A program made the translations under genes and the position numbers. The notes under the pieces were generated by a model. It was not told where the DNA came from. It did no database searches and saw only the letters and a program-made list of their open reading frames with translations. Of a stretch of DNA of 64,000 nt, positions 44,807 to 52,778 are shown piece by piece; the stretch's first letter is position 1; every line of letters starts with the position of its first letter. This stretch comes from Nocardia niigatensis NBRC 100131. GTDB lineage: Bacteria > Actinomycetota > Actinomycetes > Mycobacteriales > Mycobacteriaceae. The DNA is taken from the NCBI RefSeq assembly GCF_000308655.1, contig NZ_BAGC01000035.1, forward strand, positions 300,994 through 364,993. Reading direction: 5' to 3'.

Positions 44807-45106
44807 CACAGTCTCCAATCCCATGCGCCGAAAACGTCGAACAAGTCCACCGCGTCCGGACCAGCCGAACGGGACTGAAACCAAAGAGAGTGTAATGGGT
44901 ATCACGGATGGGGGTAAACCTTGTCCGCGCCACGCCCGCCGACACGCCGCTGCCGGATCGCGGCGAATCCCTTTGTTACACAAACCAATAGACGTGACGG
45001 TCGCGGCCGCGCCGCCCGATCGCCCGGGATGTCGGACCAAACGTCCGGAACACCGACTGGCGGGGTCGCGCGGCACGCTCGATCACCGATGTGCAGAATC
45101 GGACAT
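44807..45106. other. Divergent promoter region, prenyl synthase / carbonic anhydrase
   Basis: 300 non-coding bases separate the divergent starts. AT-richer patches at 44875-44925 and 44970-44995 probably contain the promoters. No RNA gene or clear operator is visible. Confidence 0.4.
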
Positions 45107-45730
45107 ATGCCTCACTCAAATCCGATCAGCGCCTGGAAATCTCTTCGCGAAGGCAACGAGCGTTTCATGCGGGGCACTCAGGTCCACCCCAGCCAGGGCG
45201 CCGGTCACCGCGCCGAGCTGGTCGGCGGCCAGCACCCCACCGCCATTCTGTTCGGCTGCGGTGATTCCCGCGTCGCCGCCGAGATCATCTTCGATCAGGG
45301 CCTGGGCGACATGTTCGTGGTCCGCACGGCCGGGCACGTCATCGACAGCTCGGTGCTGGGTTCCATCGAATACGGCGTGCAGGTCCTCAATGTGCCGCTG
45401 ATCGTGGTGCTCGGCCACGACAGCTGCGGCGCCGTCAAGGCCACCCTCGACGCGCTCGACGGCGGCGCGGTCCCCGGCGGCTTCATCCGCAGCCTCGTCG
45501 AACGCGTCACCCCGTCTATCCTGCTCGGCCGCCGGGAAGGTCTGAGCACCGTCGACGAGCTCGAGGCCCGACACGTGGCCGAGACCGCCCGCGTGCTGAT
45601 GGAGCGCTCCCAGATCATCTCGAACGCCGTCGAGGCCGGCCGCTGCGCCATCGCGGGCGTCACCTACCAGCTCGAGGACGGCCGCGCCCACCTCAACCAG
45701 GTCATCGGCAATATCGGCGAGCAGGTCTGA
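45107..45730 (+). CDS. Beta-carbonic anhydrase
   Basis: A 207-residue zinc enzyme that interconverts CO2 and bicarbonate. Zinc ligands C51, H104 and C107 and the D53/R55 dyad are in place (FGCGDSR, VLGHDSCG). The layout matches the shorter soluble beta class of actinobacteria (M. tuberculosis CanB-like). ATG 45107 begins the recognisable domain; an in-frame ATG at 45089 would add six residues. A strong hairpin terminator follows. It is transcribed away from the prenyl synthase gene. Confidence 0.95.
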   Translation: MPHSNPISAWKSLREGNERFMRGTQVHPSQGAGHRAELVGGQHPTAILFGCGDSRVAAEIIFDQGLGDMFVVRTAGHVIDSSVLGSIEYGVQVLNVPLIVVLGHDSCGAVKATLDALDGGAVPGGFIRSLVERVTPSILLGRREGLSTVDELEARHVAETARVLMERSQIISNAVEAGRCAIAGVTYQLEDGRAHLNQVIGNIGEQV

Positions 45731-45776
45731 CGCCCCGCGCCGGTAACGGCAACTTCCGGCGCCCCAAACCTTCTCG

Positions 45777-45818
45777 GCGCTACCGGCGCGTGCGATCCGC
45801 TCGCCGCGCCGGTAGCGC
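45777..45818 (+). terminator. Terminator hairpin with a spare copy of one arm
   Basis: GCGCTACCGGCGCG (45777-45790) and CGCGCCGGTAGCGC (45805-45818) form a perfect 14-bp stem around 14 bases. The 3'-arm core CGCGCCGGTA also occurs at 45736-45745, so the left arm could fold with either copy. It lies 46 bases after the carbonic anhydrase stop. Confidence 0.65.
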
Positions 45819-45988
45819 TACGGGGACGGCCGCGGCCAGGATGCCCCGGAGAGCGCCTCGATCACCCAGAACAGCGCGGGACCTGCGGAACCTTGATGGC
45901 CGGCCCGGGCCGAATCGGGAAGTGTCACACGGTTTGTCACACCGACACCGTGCCGACCGGCCGCTGGGAACCGCGGTGAAGGCACGGC

Positions 45989-46174
45989 CTACGCGTGGTA
46001 GGGGTGACCGCCCAGCGAGGCGGTGTAGACCGCGACCCGGGAGCGGGCAATACGCAGGTTGGCGCGCTCGGATTCGGTGAGGTGGCGGCGGGCGCGAACC
46101 CGGCGCGCGGAATCGCCGAGCACGGACAGCACGGTCAGTGGGGTGCGGGTACGCGGGAATGCGATGACGGCCAT
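45989..46174 (-). CDS. Small hypothetical protein
   Basis: A 61-residue basic protein (MAVIAFPRTRTPLTVLSVLG, followed by an Arg-rich stretch RRVRARRHLTESERANLRIARSR and a C-terminus GGHPYHA). ATG 46174 has AAGGAG 8 bases before it, good support for translation. No family is recognised. The arginine-rich helix could bind nucleic acid. It may share a transcript with the still smaller frame at 46222-46326. Confidence 0.6.
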   Translation of the reverse strand: MAVIAFPRTRTPLTVLSVLGDSARRVRARRHLTESERANLRIARSRVAVYTASLGGHPYHA

Positions 46175-46221
46175 GAGAGAACTCCTTCGGAGGATCGGCC
46201 CGCCACGCAATTCCGAATGCT

Positions 46222-46326
46222 TCAGGTAGCGGTCAGCATGCGTCGGGAAGCGTTCAGTGCGCGGCAAGCCGGGAACGACAATGGTTTTCGAACCGGACTG
46301 GGATACGGACTATCGCCGGAACTCAT
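46222..46326 (-). CDS. Possible 34-residue peptide with strong ribosome-binding site
   Basis: ATG 46326 is preceded by AAGGAGGTGA, the best Shine-Dalgarno match in this part of the window, followed by MSSGDSPYPSPVRKPLSF and a stop at 46222. The peptide is rich in Pro, Ser and Arg and has no relatives I know. It could be a leader peptide for the 61-residue gene 48 bases downstream. The stretch 46327-46757 upstream holds no gene; it contains an inverted repeat GCAATGCC / GGCATTGC at 46403-46427. Confidence 0.35.
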   Translation of the reverse strand: MSSGDSPYPSPVRKPLSFPACRALNASRRMLTAT

Positions 46327-46758
46327 TCGTCCCTCACCTCCTTGCCACCAGGACGCACACGCGTCGACCACAGACGGATGTCGCACCGGATGGAGGGGAG
46401 AAGCAATGCCACGACGAAGGGCATTGCCGGCACCCCTCTCGTCAGAGCTTCGGCACTGCACGACGTATCCCTCGGGGGAAGCCACTTCGGATCACCCCTT
46501 AATCCGGGGAGATCTGTCCTAACCCTGGGCGTCTCTCGACGTCGTCGGATCAGTGGCCTGTGTTCGAACAGGAGCCTCGCCTAGCGAGGTGCTGACGGCC
46601 CTATATTGAACCCGGGACCGCGACCGAGTCAAATCGGCTCCGCCGACGCCGTGCCGGACCGGTCCCGCACCGCAGAGAGGATGCCGCGCCGGACGAGGCG
46701 TGATCTCGCCCACATAGCCGGTGGAAACCGTCATGTGCTCGCTACTCTGTCTCGATGC

Positions 46759-46825
46759 GGCGGTGGGGCTCGCCGCTCCGGACTCACGGAACAACCGCGG
46801 CCACCGGCCGCCAACAGTCCCTACC
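46759..46825 (+). ncRNA. Fluoride riboswitch (crcB motif)
   Basis: GGCGGTGGGGCTCGCC (46759-46774) matches the first stem of the crcB motif, AACCGC follows, and CCAACAGTCCCTACC (46811-46825) matches the conserved 3' strand. The defining pseudoknot forms perfectly: GGGGCT (46765-46770) with AGTCCC (46816-46821), with one G-U pair. CCTAC (46820-46824) is also complementary to GTAGG (46853-46857) in the ribosome-binding site of crcB1, so fluoride binding could free that site. The crcB genes directly downstream strongly support the call. Confidence 0.85.
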
Positions 46826-46865
46826 CCACCATGACACTTCGTGTGCGCTGGAGTAGGAGACGTGT

Positions 46866-47384
46866 GTGAGTAGTGAGCTGGACTCCACCGGGAACCTCGA
46901 GACCGTCGAGCCGATCGACCCCGATATCGATCTGCACCAACCCGGGCAACAACAGGAACTGTTGCGGTCGCACGGTGCGATCCTGACCGTGATCTCACTC
47001 GGCGGCGCGGCCGGCGCGCTCGCCCGGTACGGACTCGCATCGCTGTGGCCTACCCCGGCGGCCGGATTCCCCTGGGCGACCTTCGTCACCAATGTGATCG
47101 GCTGCTTCCTCATCGGCGTGCTGATGGTGATCGTCACCGAGATCGTGACCGCCCACCCGCTGGTGCGCCCGTTCCTCGGGGTCGGCATCCTCGGCGGCTT
47201 CACCACCTTCTCGACCTACGCCAACGAGACCCGCGGCCTGCTCGAACCGAGTTCGGTCGCAACCGCATTCACCTACATGGCCGCCACCCTGGTGTGCGCG
47301 CTGCTGGCGACCCTGGCCGCGGTCCGCCTCACCCGCGCCGCCTGCGCCCATCAGATCGCCCGACGCCGGGAGGCCACCGCATGA
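46866..47384 (+). CDS. crcB1: Fluoride exporter subunit CrcB1
   Basis: A 172-residue Fluc/CrcB channel subunit. A polar N-terminal tail of about 38 residues precedes four membrane helices. The signature GGFTTFSTYANET carries the phenylalanine and threonine/serine residues of the fluoride path, and the RYG and TNVIGCFLIG motifs are present. GTG 46866 follows GTAGGAG by 6 bases. It overlaps crcB2 by four bases. Paired short subunits like these make antiparallel heterodimers. Confidence 0.95.
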   Translation: MSSELDSTGNLETVEPIDPDIDLHQPGQQQELLRSHGAILTVISLGGAAGALARYGLASLWPTPAAGFPWATFVTNVIGCFLIGVLMVIVTEIVTAHPLVRPFLGVGILGGFTTFSTYANETRGLLEPSSVATAFTYMAATLVCALLATLAAVRLTRAACAHQIARRREATA

Positions 47385-47740
47385 CCGCGCTCCTCGTCAT
47401 TCTCGGCGCCATGGCCGGCGCCCCCGCCCGCTACCTCGCCGACCGCGCCATCCAGACCCGCCACGACAGCGTATTCCCCTGGGGCACACTGACGGTCAAC
47501 CTCACCGGCTGCCTCATCCTGGGCTCCCTCAGCGGCGCCGCGGTCTCCTCCCCCACGTACGCGCTCATCGGCACCGGATTCTGTGGTGCGCTCACCACGT
47601 ACAGCACCTTCGGCTATGAGACCATCCGCCTCGCCGAACAGCGCGCGTATCTCTATGCGGCACTCAATGTCTCGGTCAGCATCATCGCCGGACTCGGCGC
47701 AGCGCTGCTCGGCTACACCACCGCCCACGCGCTGGGGTAG
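47381..47740 (+). CDS. crcB2: Fluoride exporter subunit CrcB2
   Basis: A 119-residue Fluc/CrcB subunit with four helices, no N-terminal tail, and the signature GFCGALTTYSTFGYET; GAPARYLAD and TLTVNLTGCLILG are the other landmarks. ATG 47381 overlaps the crcB1 stop (ATGA). With CrcB1 it should form a fluoride channel that expels the ion at the cell membrane. No further gene follows in the operon. Confidence 0.95.
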   Translation: MTALLVILGAMAGAPARYLADRAIQTRHDSVFPWGTLTVNLTGCLILGSLSGAAVSSPTYALIGTGFCGALTTYSTFGYETIRLAEQRAYLYAALNVSVSIIAGLGAALLGYTTAHALG

Positions 47741-47848
47741 GCCGCAGCACAACAAGATCGGCATCGGGCGCACAGATCTGAAACACCACAGCGCCTGACT
47801 CAGCGGCCTCCGTCCAGGTCCCGGCCTTGCGGCGGCCCCTACCGTCAG

Positions 47849-48733
47849 TCAGGACTGGTCGGTTTCGAGTGAGGCCAGGATGTCCGCCGCACGGTCGACG
47901 AACAGCAGATGACCCGCGCCGGGGACGAGATGCAGGCGCGCATTCGGGAGGGCAGCGGCAAGGCGCACGGCGTCATCGGCGGGGACGTTGCCGTCGGCCT
48001 CGCCGTGCCAGATCTGGACCGGCATGGTCACGTCGGCGAGACGGAAACCCCAGTCGCGGGTGAAGACCCGGCGGATATCGCCGGCGAAGCCGCGGCTGCC
48101 CTGTTCGAAGCTGCGGCGCAGATTGACTTCCAGTTTCTCCGCCAGCTCAGGGTCGCCTTCAACGCGTTCGCGATCCACGTCCGCCATCTGCGCGACCAAA
48201 CCCGCGATGCCCTTCCGACGGCGGATCACCAGCGACATCTCCATCGCCATCGGATGCACCAGGAAGGGCACTCGCCGCAGGACATTCAGCCCGCGCCGGC
48301 GGCGGCGCGCGACCGGATCGAGGTCCGCGACATCGGCCTGTTCGCTGAGCGGCGCGGGCGCGGAAATGAGCGCCACACCCGTGACGCGGTCGGGCAACCC
48401 GGCCGCGAGAGCCAGCGCGTACGGCCCGCCGCCGCTCACCCCGATGACCCCGAATCGCTCCAGCCCCAGCCGATCCGCCAGCGCGGCCGCCGTCCCCACC
48501 CAGTCCGCGACCCGCTCCCCGGCGGGCAGCGACGATTCGGCCATGCCGGGGCGGTCGATCGCGACGACGCGCACTCCCGCCTCCGCCCCGGCCACGTCGA
48601 AAGCCTCACCCTCCACATGTGTTCCGGGTACGCCGTGGCAATACAGCACCGGCATTCCGTCTCCGGCACCGTACTCGGCGTAACTCACCCGGCAGTGTGA
48701 CAGAGCAATCGTTCGCGACGCGGCGGCACTCAC
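47849..48733 (-). CDS. Alpha/beta-hydrolase
   Basis: A 294-residue cytoplasmic alpha/beta hydrolase. Landmarks are VLYCHGVPGTH (oxyanion loop), the AIDRPGMAESS strand, the nucleophile elbow GVSGGGPYA, the acid in HGEADGNVP and the histidine in GAGHLLFVD. The proline-iminopeptidase/haloperoxidase-like sequence does not reveal a substrate. GTG 48733 lies 7 bases after TAGGCT, a leaderless-type start. Convergent with crcB2. Confidence 0.85.
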   Translation of the reverse strand: MSAAASRTIALSHCRVSYAEYGAGDGMPVLYCHGVPGTHVEGEAFDVAGAEAGVRVVAIDRPGMAESSLPAGERVADWVGTAAALADRLGLERFGVIGVSGGGPYALALAAGLPDRVTGVALISAPAPLSEQADVADLDPVARRRRRGLNVLRRVPFLVHPMAMEMSLVIRRRKGIAGLVAQMADVDRERVEGDPELAEKLEVNLRRSFEQGSRGFAGDIRRVFTRDWGFRLADVTMPVQIWHGEADGNVPADDAVRLAAALPNARLHLVPGAGHLLFVDRAADILASLETDQS

Positions 48734-48910
48734 GCGGAGCAGCCTAGGCGAAACCCGGCCCCAACAGGTCGAGCAACCGCGTTCCACACCGGCCGGGTCG
48801 CGGCGTCACCGCGGTTCGTCGCCCAGGGACTCCGGACCGACCCGTCCGCGCCGGACCTTCCACCGCGAGCGATCTCCCCGCTACGAATTCACCACGTCTG
48901 ACCAGCGTCG

Positions 48911-49087
48911 TTGCCAGATCCGCGGAACGCCTGGACTATCGAAGGGGACGGGCTCGACCTGGTCGAGAAGCGTTGGGGCAAGGTGGCCCACGAGTGCCAT
49001 GTGGTGAAACTCAATGGGACGCCCCGTGTGTCGCTCTTGCGCCGCAGCGCCGGACCGACCCACAGCGAGATGGTCGCCGCCCAATGA
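48911..49087 (+). other. Weak short frame in a non-coding stretch
   Basis: The interval 48734-49177 has no convincing gene. One frame from TTG 48911 to the TGA at 49085 reads NAWTIEGDGLDLVEKRWGK and GTPRVSLLRRSAGPTHSEM, protein-like for 58 codons but with no start signal and no family. It may be the tail of a decayed gene. Confidence 0.2.
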
Positions 49088-49177
49088 GCGAATACATGGC
49101 AAACGCCGTGGCACCGCTTCGCTCCGCGCCCGACACCGAGCCAGGCAGAGGAATTCGGCACGGAAGGATCGAAGGCG

Positions 49178-49702
49178 ATGACCGATATGATGATCAACCC
49201 GGCGGCCGCGCGGACCCAGTTCACCCGCCCGGAAACGGCAGCGCCCGCCCGGATACCGGTGCGCGGCGAGCTCACCGGCCCCGCCGCGGTGTGGCAGCAG
49301 GCGAAAACGGTGCTGGTGACCCGCACCACCGGACCCCGCCAACTGGTCACCGTGCCGCGACTGGTGGTACCCGTCGGCGACAACGGTCTCGCCTTCCGGA
49401 CCTCGTCCTATTCCATCGAATCCGAGCAGCTCGCCCACGACAGCCGGGTGCTCGTGCAGCCCGGCGACTGGCGCGGCAACCCCAGGCTCGGGTCCCGCCA
49501 GCTCCAGGGCACCGCCCGTCTGCTCAGCACCGGCACCTTCGTGCCCCGCGTGCAGGCCGAGATCGAGGCCAAGTACGGCTGGCGCACGGCCCTGGCCCGG
49601 GCCGCGCACCGCCTGGCCAACGGGAACGCGCCCTACGGCGACCTCATCGTGCTCGTGACCGTGTTCGAACCCGGCCCGATCGCCCTGCCTCCGGTCGACT
49701 AG
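49178..49702 (+). CDS. PPOX/nitroreductase-like split-barrel protein
   Basis: A 174-residue protein with a likely FMN- or F420-binding split-barrel fold of the deazaflavin-dependent nitroreductase/PPOX sort: QLVTVPRLVVPVGDNGLAFRT, then LAHDSRVLVQPGDWRGNPRLG and a C-terminal strand. ATG 49178 follows GAAGGATCGAAGG. The substrate is unknown. Its stop shares the four bases CTAG with the stop of the convergent cobL. Confidence 0.7.
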   Translation: MTDMMINPAAARTQFTRPETAAPARIPVRGELTGPAAVWQQAKTVLVTRTTGPRQLVTVPRLVVPVGDNGLAFRTSSYSIESEQLAHDSRVLVQPGDWRGNPRLGSRQLQGTARLLSTGTFVPRVQAEIEAKYGWRTALARAAHRLANGNAPYGDLIVLVTVFEPGPIALPPVD

Positions 49703-50943
49703 CCTTCCGCGGCAGCGGGTTTCACGACCGTCCACTGGGTGACCGGCAGGTGGGGACGCCAGGCGGTGAACCCGCCCAGCGGCTCGGCCCGGTACACCTG
49801 GAAGCGGCGCAGCGCACCCCCGTGCTGCTCGGCCAGACGCAGCAGCAGCGCATCGGATTCGGCGGTCACGGCGGCCGCGACGAGTCGACCGCCCGGTCGC
49901 AATCGCGTCCAGCACGCATCGAACATGCCGTCCTGGGTGAGACCGCCGCCGATGAAGATCGCATCCGGTGCGGTCAGATCCGCGAAGGACTCGGGGGCCG
50001 CGCCACGGACCTCGACGACGGGCACGCCCAGTGCGGTCGCATTGGCGGTGATCTGCTTGCGGCGGCTCTCCATCCGCTCGAAGGCGAACGCGCGGCACGC
50101 CGGATCGGTGCGGCACCACTCGATGGCGATGGTGCCCGAACCGCCGCCGACATCCCACAGCAGCTCGCCGGGCGCGGGTGCGAGCGCCGACAAGGTCAGC
50201 GCCCGCACCTCCGCCTTGGTGAGCTGGCCGTCGCCGCCGTACACCTCGTCGGGGAGGCCCGGAATCCGCGTCAGGCGCCACGACTTCGGATCGGCGACCG
50301 CATCGATGGCGACGATGTTCAGCGGGTCCCCGGCGGGGTGGCCCCAGTCCGCCGCGGCGCCCCGCAGGATCCGTTCGTCCGGCCCGCCGAGCTGCTCCAG
50401 GACGGTGAGGGCCGACGCGCCGAAACCCTGGCGTGCCAGCAACTCCGCGACCTGGGCCGGAGTCCGCTCATCGGAGCTCAGCACGAGTACCCGGCGCCCC
50501 TCCGACAATTCCGGAAGGACCGTCTCCACGCGCCGCCCGACCGCGCTCACCACCGGTGTCTCGTTGAGCGCCCAGCCCAGCCGCGCGCACGCCAGCGAGG
50601 CCGACGACGGCTGCGGGAGAACCCGCAGGGCTTGCGCGCCAACCAGTTTCGTCAGGGTCACGCCGATCCCGAAGTACATCGGGTCGCCGCTGGCCAGCAC
50701 GCCGAGCCGCCGGCCCGCGTACCGCTCCAGCAGTCCGGACAGGGCGGGCACCAGCGGCGAGGGCCACGGCACCCGCTCCGCCCGCGTCTCGCCCTCGGGA
50801 ATGAGCGCCAATTGCCGCGCGGAGCCGAGTAGTACCTCGCATGCCGCGATCTCGCGCCGCGCCGGACCGCCCAGGCCGTCCCAGCCGTCGGCGCCGATCC
50901 CGATCACCGGAATCGGCGTCGACGGCAATGGGATTCCCGTCAT
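49699..50943 (-). CDS. cobL: Precorrin-6Y C5,15-methyltransferase (decarboxylating) CobL
   Basis: A 414-residue two-domain enzyme. The N-terminal CbiE-type domain (about 10-215) methylates C-5 and C-15: PVIGIGADGWDGL, VLASGDPMYFGIG, SSASLACARLGW. The C-terminal CbiT-type domain (about 230-414) removes the acetate carboxyl and methylates: LLWDVGGGSGTIAIEW, ERMESRRKQITANA, PDAIFIGGGL. ATG 50943 overlaps the stop of the SDR gene (ATGA), which argues for this start over GTG 50961. It is preceded by an SDR and a divergent F420-PPOX gene exactly as Rv2072c-Rv2074 in M. tuberculosis. Confidence 0.96.
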   Translation of the reverse strand: MTGIPLPSTPIPVIGIGADGWDGLGGPARREIAACEVLLGSARQLALIPEGETRAERVPWPSPLVPALSGLLERYAGRRLGVLASGDPMYFGIGVTLTKLVGAQALRVLPQPSSASLACARLGWALNETPVVSAVGRRVETVLPELSEGRRVLVLSSDERTPAQVAELLARQGFGASALTVLEQLGGPDERILRGAAADWGHPAGDPLNIVAIDAVADPKSWRLTRIPGLPDEVYGGDGQLTKAEVRALTLSALAPAPGELLWDVGGGSGTIAIEWCRTDPACRAFAFERMESRRKQITANATALGVPVVEVRGAAPESFADLTAPDAIFIGGGLTQDGMFDACWTRLRPGGRLVAAAVTAESDALLLRLAEQHGGALRRFQVYRAEPLGGFTAWRPHLPVTQWTVVKPAAAEG

Positions 50944-51701
50944 CGCGGCATCCGGCGCCACATCGAGTACGGCACATACCGCATGGCCATGAACAGCAGG
51001 CGGATCCGGCGCGGCACGGCCACATCCCGCACCCGCCCGTACAACCCCGACACCACCGCGTCGGCCACCTGATCGGGGGTGCTCGACAGCGGCGCGGGCT
51101 CCATCCCGGCCGTCATCCGGCCGATCACGAAACCGGACCGCACCATGAGCAGGTGAACTCCGCTGCCGTGCAACGCCATCTGCAACCCGGACGCGAAGCC
51201 GTCCAGGCCGGCCTTGGCCGAGCCGTACACGTAGTTCCCGCGCCGCACCCGCACACCCGCGATGGAGCTGAAAACCACGATCTGACCGTCGCCCTGCTCT
51301 CGCAGCAGGTTCGCCAGGCTGGTCAGCACGCTCACCTGGGCGACGAAGTCGGTCTGCACGATCTCCACCGCGTGCGCCGGATCCTCTTCGGCCCGCGCCT
51401 GATCCCCGAGAATCCCGAACGCCACCACCGCCACGCCGATGCGCCCGTGCTCGGCGATGATCTTCTCCAGCAACGGCTGATGCGACGCCATATCGTCGGC
51501 GTCGAACTCCACACAGTGCACCGCCGCCGCCTCGGCGATCAGCAACTCCTTCACCTGTGCCTGTAGCTGATCACTGCGGCGCGCCGCCAGAATCACGACC
51601 CGGCCGGGCGACAGCCGTCGCGCCACCTCCAGCCCGATCTCACTGCGCCCGCCGAGCACCAGCACGACGCCCTTGTCGACGTCCCGCGATCCGAAACCCA
51701 T
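50940..51701 (-). CDS. Short-chain dehydrogenase/reductase
   Basis: A 253-residue SDR. The cofactor motif is VLVLGGRSEIGLEVARRL; the catalytic serine lies in VFSSIAGVR and the YxxxK pair in YVYGSAKAG. The sequence resembles DprE2-type reductases of arabinose-lipid synthesis, but the locus matches Rv2073c, whose role is not established. Translationally coupled to cobL by the ATGA overlap. A role linked to corrin synthesis is suggested only by position. Confidence 0.88.
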   Translation of the reverse strand: MGFGSRDVDKGVVLVLGGRSEIGLEVARRLSPGRVVILAARRSDQLQAQVKELLIAEAAAVHCVEFDADDMASHQPLLEKIIAEHGRIGVAVVAFGILGDQARAEEDPAHAVEIVQTDFVAQVSVLTSLANLLREQGDGQIVVFSSIAGVRVRRGNYVYGSAKAGLDGFASGLQMALHGSGVHLLMVRSGFVIGRMTAGMEPAPLSSTPDQVADAVVSGLYGRVRDVAVPRRIRLLFMAMRYVPYSMWRRMPR

Positions 51702-51768
51702 GGCCCACAGTTTGCCACCCGGGCACCACTGTCCGGTGCGCCCGAGTCCCGATTGCTAGCGTCGAATC

Positions 51769-52191
51769 ATGACCAGCACCGCCGCACGCCCCGAACTGTC
51801 CCCCGCCGCCGCCGACTTCGTCACCGAGCGACACCTGGCCACCCTCTCCACCCTGCGCGCCAACGGCACCCCGCACGTGGTCGCCGTCGGCTTCACCTGG
51901 GATCCCGAGGCCGGCATCGCCCGCATCATCACCAACGACGGCTCGGTCAAGGTCAACAATGTGCGGCGTTCCGGGTACGCGGCGGTGAGCCAGGTCGACG
52001 GCCCGCGGTGGATCACCCTCGAAGGCCCGGCCACCGTCCTCGACGACCCGGACTCGGTCGCCGACGCCGTCGAGCGCTACGCCGGCCGCTACCGCCAGCC
52101 CCGCGAGAACCCGACCCGCGTTGTGATTGCCATCGAGGTGCAGCGCGTGATGTCCAGCAGCGTCTTCAAGGGCGACACCGCCGGGCACTGA
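51769..52191 (+). CDS. F420-dependent PPOX-family protein (Rv2074-like)
   Basis: A 140-residue split-barrel protein with FVTERHLATLSTLRANGTPH, the VGFTWDPE strand and KVNNVRRSGYAAVSQVDG. By family and position (divergent from the SDR-cobL pair) it corresponds to M. tuberculosis Rv2074, reported as an F420H2-dependent biliverdin reductase. That activity is assumed by analogy. ATG 51769 lies 6 bases after TAGCGT. Confidence 0.88.
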   Translation: MTSTAARPELSPAAADFVTERHLATLSTLRANGTPHVVAVGFTWDPEAGIARIITNDGSVKVNNVRRSGYAAVSQVDGPRWITLEGPATVLDDPDSVADAVERYAGRYRQPRENPTRVVIAIEVQRVMSSSVFKGDTAGH

Positions 52192-52272
52192 TCCGGCGAT
52201 CCGGGCTCGACCGATTACTCTGCGGCGCACGGCACGTCCATTCTCTCGAGTGCGCAGCAGAGGGGAAGAGCC

Positions 52273-52425
52273 ATGTCCACGCTCCGAGAAGGGTTGCAGG
52301 CCCACGTCGACGAGGGCGGTGTGCCCGGCGCGGTCGGCCTGCTCATCCAGGTAGGCGTGGACAGCCCGGCATCGGACGCCACCATCCTCGACTTCTGGCG
52401 CTACGCAGCCACTTTCGACGAGTAG
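52273..52425 (+). pseudogene. Beta-lactamase-family serine hydrolase with internal deletion
   Basis: A 50-codon frame joins the typical start of a class C-like serine hydrolase (MSTLREGLQAHVDEGGVPG) directly to a typical C-terminus (VDSPASDATILDFWRYAATF). Intact relatives have 350-400 residues, so about 300 codons including the SxxK motif are missing, apparently by an in-frame deletion. The gene has a GAAGAG sequence before ATG 52273. The 350 bases after it (52426-52778) hold no gene but contain two tandem duplications. Confidence 0.6.
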
Positions 52426-52532
52426 ACCACCGGCAGCGGAATCCTGAACCTCCGCGATATTCGCCGATCGTCGAGGACCTCGGGTCGGGTTCGACTCCGC
52501 GCGCGTGGATGAGCGCCGCCAACGTCTCCCTC

Positions 52533-52582
52533 GATGCCGTTCCCGAGGTCCTCTGGCGATGCCGTTCCCGAGGTCGTCTGGC
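52533..52582. repeat. 25-bp tandem duplication A
   Basis: Two directly adjacent 25-base units (52533-52557 and 52558-52582), beginning GATGCCGTTCCCGAGGTC, differ at one base. They lie in the non-coding stretch behind the gutted hydrolase gene. Confidence 0.8.
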
Positions 52583-52620
52583 ACGCCGCAGCCCCGGGCA
52601 AAGGAGCCAGAGCTGTCCGA

Positions 52621-52670
52621 CGCCATGCCTCGATCTGTCCCGGGTCGCCATGCCTCGATCTGTCCCGGGT
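52621..52670. repeat. 25-bp tandem duplication B
   Basis: Two identical adjacent 25-base units (52621-52645 and 52646-52670), beginning CGCCATGCCTCGATCTG. The sequence is unrelated to duplication A although the unit length is the same. Confidence 0.85.
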
Positions 52671-52778
52671 CATCGCCGCAGGGAAACGCCGCCGAGCCCG
52701 CACGACGATCTCCGCGGCTGCCGGCTGCGCCATCCGGGCGGGCCGGGCCGTCGTGCGGGTCGAGGCCGGAGTAGGGAT

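Noticed and set aside
46555..46585. tRNA-like T loop (GTTCGAA in a small stem)
   Set aside because: No acceptor, D or anticodon arms can be built around it; it is an isolated five-base-pair hairpin.
52533..52670. Short repeats taken as a CRISPR array
   Set aside because: Units are directly adjacent with no spacers, only two copies each, and no cas genes are near.
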